From: Amia ocellicauda
Taxonomy: Eukaryota; Chordata; Actinopteri; Amiiformes; Amiidae
Length of the DNA stretch: 64,000 nucleotides
Assembly: GCF_036373705.1 (NCBI RefSeq)
Contig: NC_089853.1
Coordinates: 6,026,405 to 6,090,404, forward strand
Direction: 5' to 3'
The notes beneath the pieces were generated by a model, which saw nothing but the letters and a program-made list of their open reading frames with translations, searched no databases and was not told where the DNA came from. This document shows, in pieces, positions 62,101 through 64,000 of the stretch (positions are counted from its first letter, which is position 1; each line of letters starts with the position of its first letter). The translations under genes were made by a program, and so were the position numbers.

Positions 62101-63947
62101 GTCGGTGACATCACACCGGCCCCCGCTGACCCCACAGCGCCGGCCCCTCGCCATCACCTCCATTCGGCAGCACTGTTCCCTGGAGCCCCCCAGGAAGGGC
62201 GGGGAGAGACTCACCCCTCTCAGACAGCAGCCCCTGCCCTTCGACTGGGCGCCGGAAACAGGGGGCATGAGGCCGTTCACCCCAGCGCAGCCGGCTGCCC
62301 GAAGAGGTGAGACCCCTGCCACCCCCCCGACTATCAGCTCCTTCATGTCAAACCCCCCACAGAGAGCTGATATATATGTGCAAAACTGCAGATCTACATT
62401 TTAACTGGTGCACAACTTGCGCACAGCTCTGATGGCAACGTGTGTTTGTGTGTTGGTTTCTCCTCAGGAAGGACAGCTTCAGCCCACACGCTGCTGAGCT
62501 CCGTACACTGGTAATCCCAGCAACTACACAACAGTAATACTGATAAAAAACAATACTCTGTGAAGATTAGATAGTGAGAGATGTTTCTGTTACTGTTAGA
62601 TGCCCTATCTAATAGCACAATGATCCTCTGTTTTATTGTTGTGTGGATAACTTACATTTCTCACACTCAAACTCCAAGCTGGAGGCCACTGACCCTTCCT
62701 GCCCTATTTGAGATGTCTTGAAACGGAGTTAGTTTGTTAGATGTGTAATTCAGTTTAAGATTTCTCAAGTTGTATTTCGAGATCTCTAAATGACACTTAA
62801 ACTGGCCATAGTGGGTTTCTTTTCTTTCTCTGATGCAAGATAAATAAATGTAACAAATAATGTCTGAAATTGACCAGGTCTCCCACTGCAGTGAGCAGTC
62901 AGGTCATGCTAAGCAAGGTGATGCCAGAGCTGCCAGTATCTAGGGGACAGTATTCCTCAGGAACGCCTGCCCCCGTCCAACGGTCCGCTCAGGAATCCCC
63001 CGGTCAGCCTGCTACAGTTTCTGGGCAGGACTTCAGCCACGACATGGCCACCTCCAGCTCCGACACCATGGACACCAGCAGAAAGAGGCAGGAAAGAGAC
63101 GGTGTGGCAGGTAACTCTTACTTTCCCCTTAAAACAACAACAAATGCACCGAGATAAAAGCCTCTGTCTGGTCAGCTTCATTCAGCTTTAGCCGTGTTTT
63201 GGCACCTTGGACTAGAGCAGGTAGTCGAATCAAGAACAAATAAACAGCTGGACATCTGTGCTGCCTTGTCTTCAGGAGCTGTTTCTCTGGATGAACTCGG
63301 AACTGACAGAAGGTCTTCGAAGCCTGACAGCGTGGTGAACCCACCTGTGATGGACTTGACCTCATTCTTGCCCGATTTAAAGAAGTCGAGTACCAAGCTG
63401 TTGGAGAAGAGGTGAGGCATCAGGAAGCAATTCAATTGACTGGTCTTTCTCATGAGTAAACTTTTTACCAACTTTAAAGAACCAGACCGTCAATGTGGGC
63501 TCTGATTTCTTAAGAAAACCTGAGTTATCGTTCACCACCAGGACTAAATTAATAGAATAAAATGCAGATGAATATATTAATTATTCTGTCATGTGATCCT
63601 GGTGCTGTAATTGATGCAGGTGTTGATCGATGTGCTGAATCCCTTCCTATAGGGTCTCCAGATCCCCATCCGAGGTCGCAGATGACATCACGCTCCTGAT
63701 GAGCCCCCTCACCCGAGCAGCAGCGCCGCCCCCTCAGCAGCCCGGGCGCTCGGACCTGCGCAGGGAACGTCTGCAGAGACTGCAGAAGCTGAACTTGGCC
63801 AAGGCGGGGACGAGGGGAGGGACTGAGAAACGGGCAGAGCTGAGCGGGGGGTGGCGGGCGGAGGAAGCCAAGGAACAGGCAGGGGGTGTGGCCGGGTCTG
63901 CGGGGGGGGACCTCAGTGACTCCGGGGCAGCGCCGGCCGGGACATGA
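46638..63947 (+). CDS. agbl2: Cytosolic carboxypeptidase 2 (tubulin-modifying, M14)
   Basis: CCP2/AGBL2 trims glutamate or other C-terminal residues from tubulin (family knowledge). Twenty-one in-frame exons, 1164 residues (human about 902): 46638-46673, 47166-47229, 47504-47653, 47771-48052, 48529-48636, 51177-51324, 51460-52242, 52659-52818, 52995-53121, 54404-54504, 59040-59170, 59706-59772, 60070-60180, 60381-60455, 60666-60782, 61091-61169, 62058-62306, 62468-62510, 62878-63110, 63276-63411 and 63653-63947. Exon 1 is the weakest, chosen only because its phase fits. Exon 2 gives [13 protein letters not shown]. Exons 6-10 form the CCP N-domain and peptidase: zinc residues in [10 protein letters not shown] (His442, Glu445) and CDFHGHSRK (His538), substrate-binding GRDLNRNY, and catalytic Glu611 in TMESTFGG. 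All are present. The C-terminal half is low-complexity and poorly conserved. Intron 8 has a GC donor; introns 5, 9 and 10 are full of repeats. Confidence 0.93.
47107..47154. repeat. (CT)n microsatellite at an agbl2 splice acceptor
   Basis: About 48 bp of pure CT followed by ten A bases and the AG of agbl2 exon 2 (47166). The microsatellite itself supplies the polypyrimidine tract of this intron. Confidence 0.9.
48666..49700. mobile_element. hAT-like element, copy A
   Basis: In agbl2 intron 5. Begins CAGAGTTGCAACCAAGTC, a hAT-like CAGNG end, and carries many GACTCGAGTC-type words near both ends. It matches the intact copy at 53238-54152 in reverse orientation along its length, including the TGTGCAGATCTGCGCAGAAT block (about 49396). 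The right end is not clear; the flank is replaced by other elements. Confidence 0.7.
49943..50020 (+). pseudogene. Possible hAT-type transposase N-terminal remnant
   Basis: A short frame starting [18 protein letters not shown] looks like the basic start of hAT or TTF-zinc-finger transposases (for example ZMYM-like proteins). It lies just after the CTCGAGTC-rich end of copy A. It breaks off within about 30 codons. Only a faint resemblance supports it. Confidence 0.4.
50057..50215 (+). mobile_element. Left part of a GTCACACTACACGATT-family element
   Basis: Aligns with the first 155 bp of the element at 18331 (ACAATCC, GATTTTGTGAACAGTGCGCA and so on). It is cut by the inserted foldback element starting at 50216. 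Confidence 0.65.
50216..50798. mobile_element. Foldback MITE, same family
   Basis: In agbl2 intron 5. Outer ends CTGGGGTCACACTACACGAT and, in reverse, CTGGGGTCACACTACATGAT. The inverted arms are about 150 bp (50216-50370 and 50640-50798) and include CCCGATTTGGCCCTCAC. The interior holds CGCAGATCTGCGCTACACAG, shared with 18331-19067. No transposase. Target duplication not clear. Confidence 0.8.
53238..54152. mobile_element. hAT-like MITE, intact copy B with 8-bp target duplication
   Basis: In agbl2 intron 9. Ends CAGTTGTAATGACTTGA on the left and AGTTGAAACCAAGTCTC-type, read in reverse, on the right. Flanked by GATTTACA (53230-53237) and TATTTACA (54153-54160), an 8-bp duplication with one difference, as expected for hAT elements. 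Both ends are dense in GACTCGAGTC-like words. Same family as copy A at 48666, in opposite orientation. Confidence 0.8.
54631..58953 (-). mobile_element. Ty3/Gypsy chromodomain retrotransposon, broken, split by a Tc1 element
   Basis: Fills most of agbl2 intron 10 in antisense orientation. The 3' LTR is about 54631-54930 (minus strand begins TGTTACATCTGAGCG), preceded by a GGAGGGGGG polypurine tract at 54931-54950. Only about 50 bp of the 5' LTR start remains (58903-58953), joined directly to reverse transcriptase, so gag and protease are gone. In order on the minus strand: late RT with YIDDIL, the RNase H region (about 58320-58680), integrase (55430-56370), and a chromodomain-like [11 protein letters not shown] near 55095-55130. 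Stops and frameshifts throughout; not a functional copy. The 55232-55500 stretch may be a further insertion. Confidence 0.85.
56461..58013 (+). mobile_element. Tc1-type transposon nested in the Ty3 element
   Basis: Begins CAGTGAGGGAAAAAAGTATT and ends with its reverse complement, with TA on each side (56459-56460, 58014-58015). The terminal inverted repeats are about 190 bp. The transposase is read from 56830 ([18 protein letters not shown]-binding part) but is broken near 56950-57020 and again near 57390. The catalytic Asp/Asp/Glu positions are still visible, in WSDETK, HDNDPKH and NPIENLW. Low damage suggests it is younger than the Ty3 host. Confidence 0.92.
58953..58972. repeat. (TG)n microsatellite
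   Basis: TG run at the end of the Ty3 element and just before agbl2 exon 11, continuing as TGTCTGTCTG-type sequence to 59010. Confidence 0.85.
61498..61570 (+). repeat. Fish SINE/LINE 3' tail
   Basis: GTAAGTCGCCCTGGATAAGA followed by GCGTCTGCTAAATGAC and an AATGTA-rich end is a tail shared by many fish SINEs and their partner LINEs. It lies in agbl2 intron 16. No A/B boxes could be seen upstream. Confidence 0.7.
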
Positions 63948-64000
63948 CCACCGGGACCCGTCCCAGCATGTCTCGATCAAGCAAATCCCATAGAACAGGA

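Overview
This is vertebrate nuclear DNA, most likely from a ray-finned fish. The genes are intron-rich with GT-AG splice sites, the intergenic DNA is AT-rich with many microsatellites, and the repeats are fish-type: CR1, Tx1 and L1-like LINEs, a tRNA-derived SINE, Tc1 elements, a hAT-like MITE family and a chromodomain Ty3 element. The repeat mix and the many-exon hatching-enzyme gene hint at an early-branching lineage, but the species cannot be fixed from the sequence alone.

Layout. 1-7 kb: no recognisable gene, with one degenerate CR1-like LINE 3' end. 7.0-11.2 kb, minus strand: a complete ten-exon six-cysteine astacin (hatching-enzyme group) protease with a TATA box. 12.5-13.8 kb: a decayed L1-like LINE. 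15.6-16.0 kb: a SINE head ending exactly where a near-perfect hairpin with 75-bp arms begins. 16.1-33.8 kb, plus strand: nup160, 35 coding exons. 34.6-45.7 kb, plus strand: fnbp4, 17 coding exons. 46.3-63.95 kb, plus strand: agbl2, 21 coding exons modelled. Hand splicing gave continuous reading frames for all four genes: 311, 1397, 934 and 1164 codons before the stop. Exon edges were placed by eye.

The head-to-tail order nup160-fnbp4-agbl2 is the same as in human 11p11.2, so this is an old conserved block. The three genes are not a pathway. NUP160 is a nuclear-pore scaffold protein, FNBP4 a WW-domain adaptor, and AGBL2 a tubulin-modifying carboxypeptidase linked to cilia and microtubules. The astacin gene is divergent in orientation from nup160 and about 5 kb away.

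Most of the unusual structure lies in introns: a 5'-truncated Tx1-type LINE with a perfect 12-bp target duplication and an open ORF in nup160; two GC-AG introns; a hairpin intron in fnbp4; and agbl2 introns largely built of nested elements, including a Tc1 element inside a Ty3 retrotransposon and a pair of inverted hAT-like copies. I found no convincing unknown biological system. The best leads are the two long hairpins, the nested insertions and the start-site regulatory motifs.
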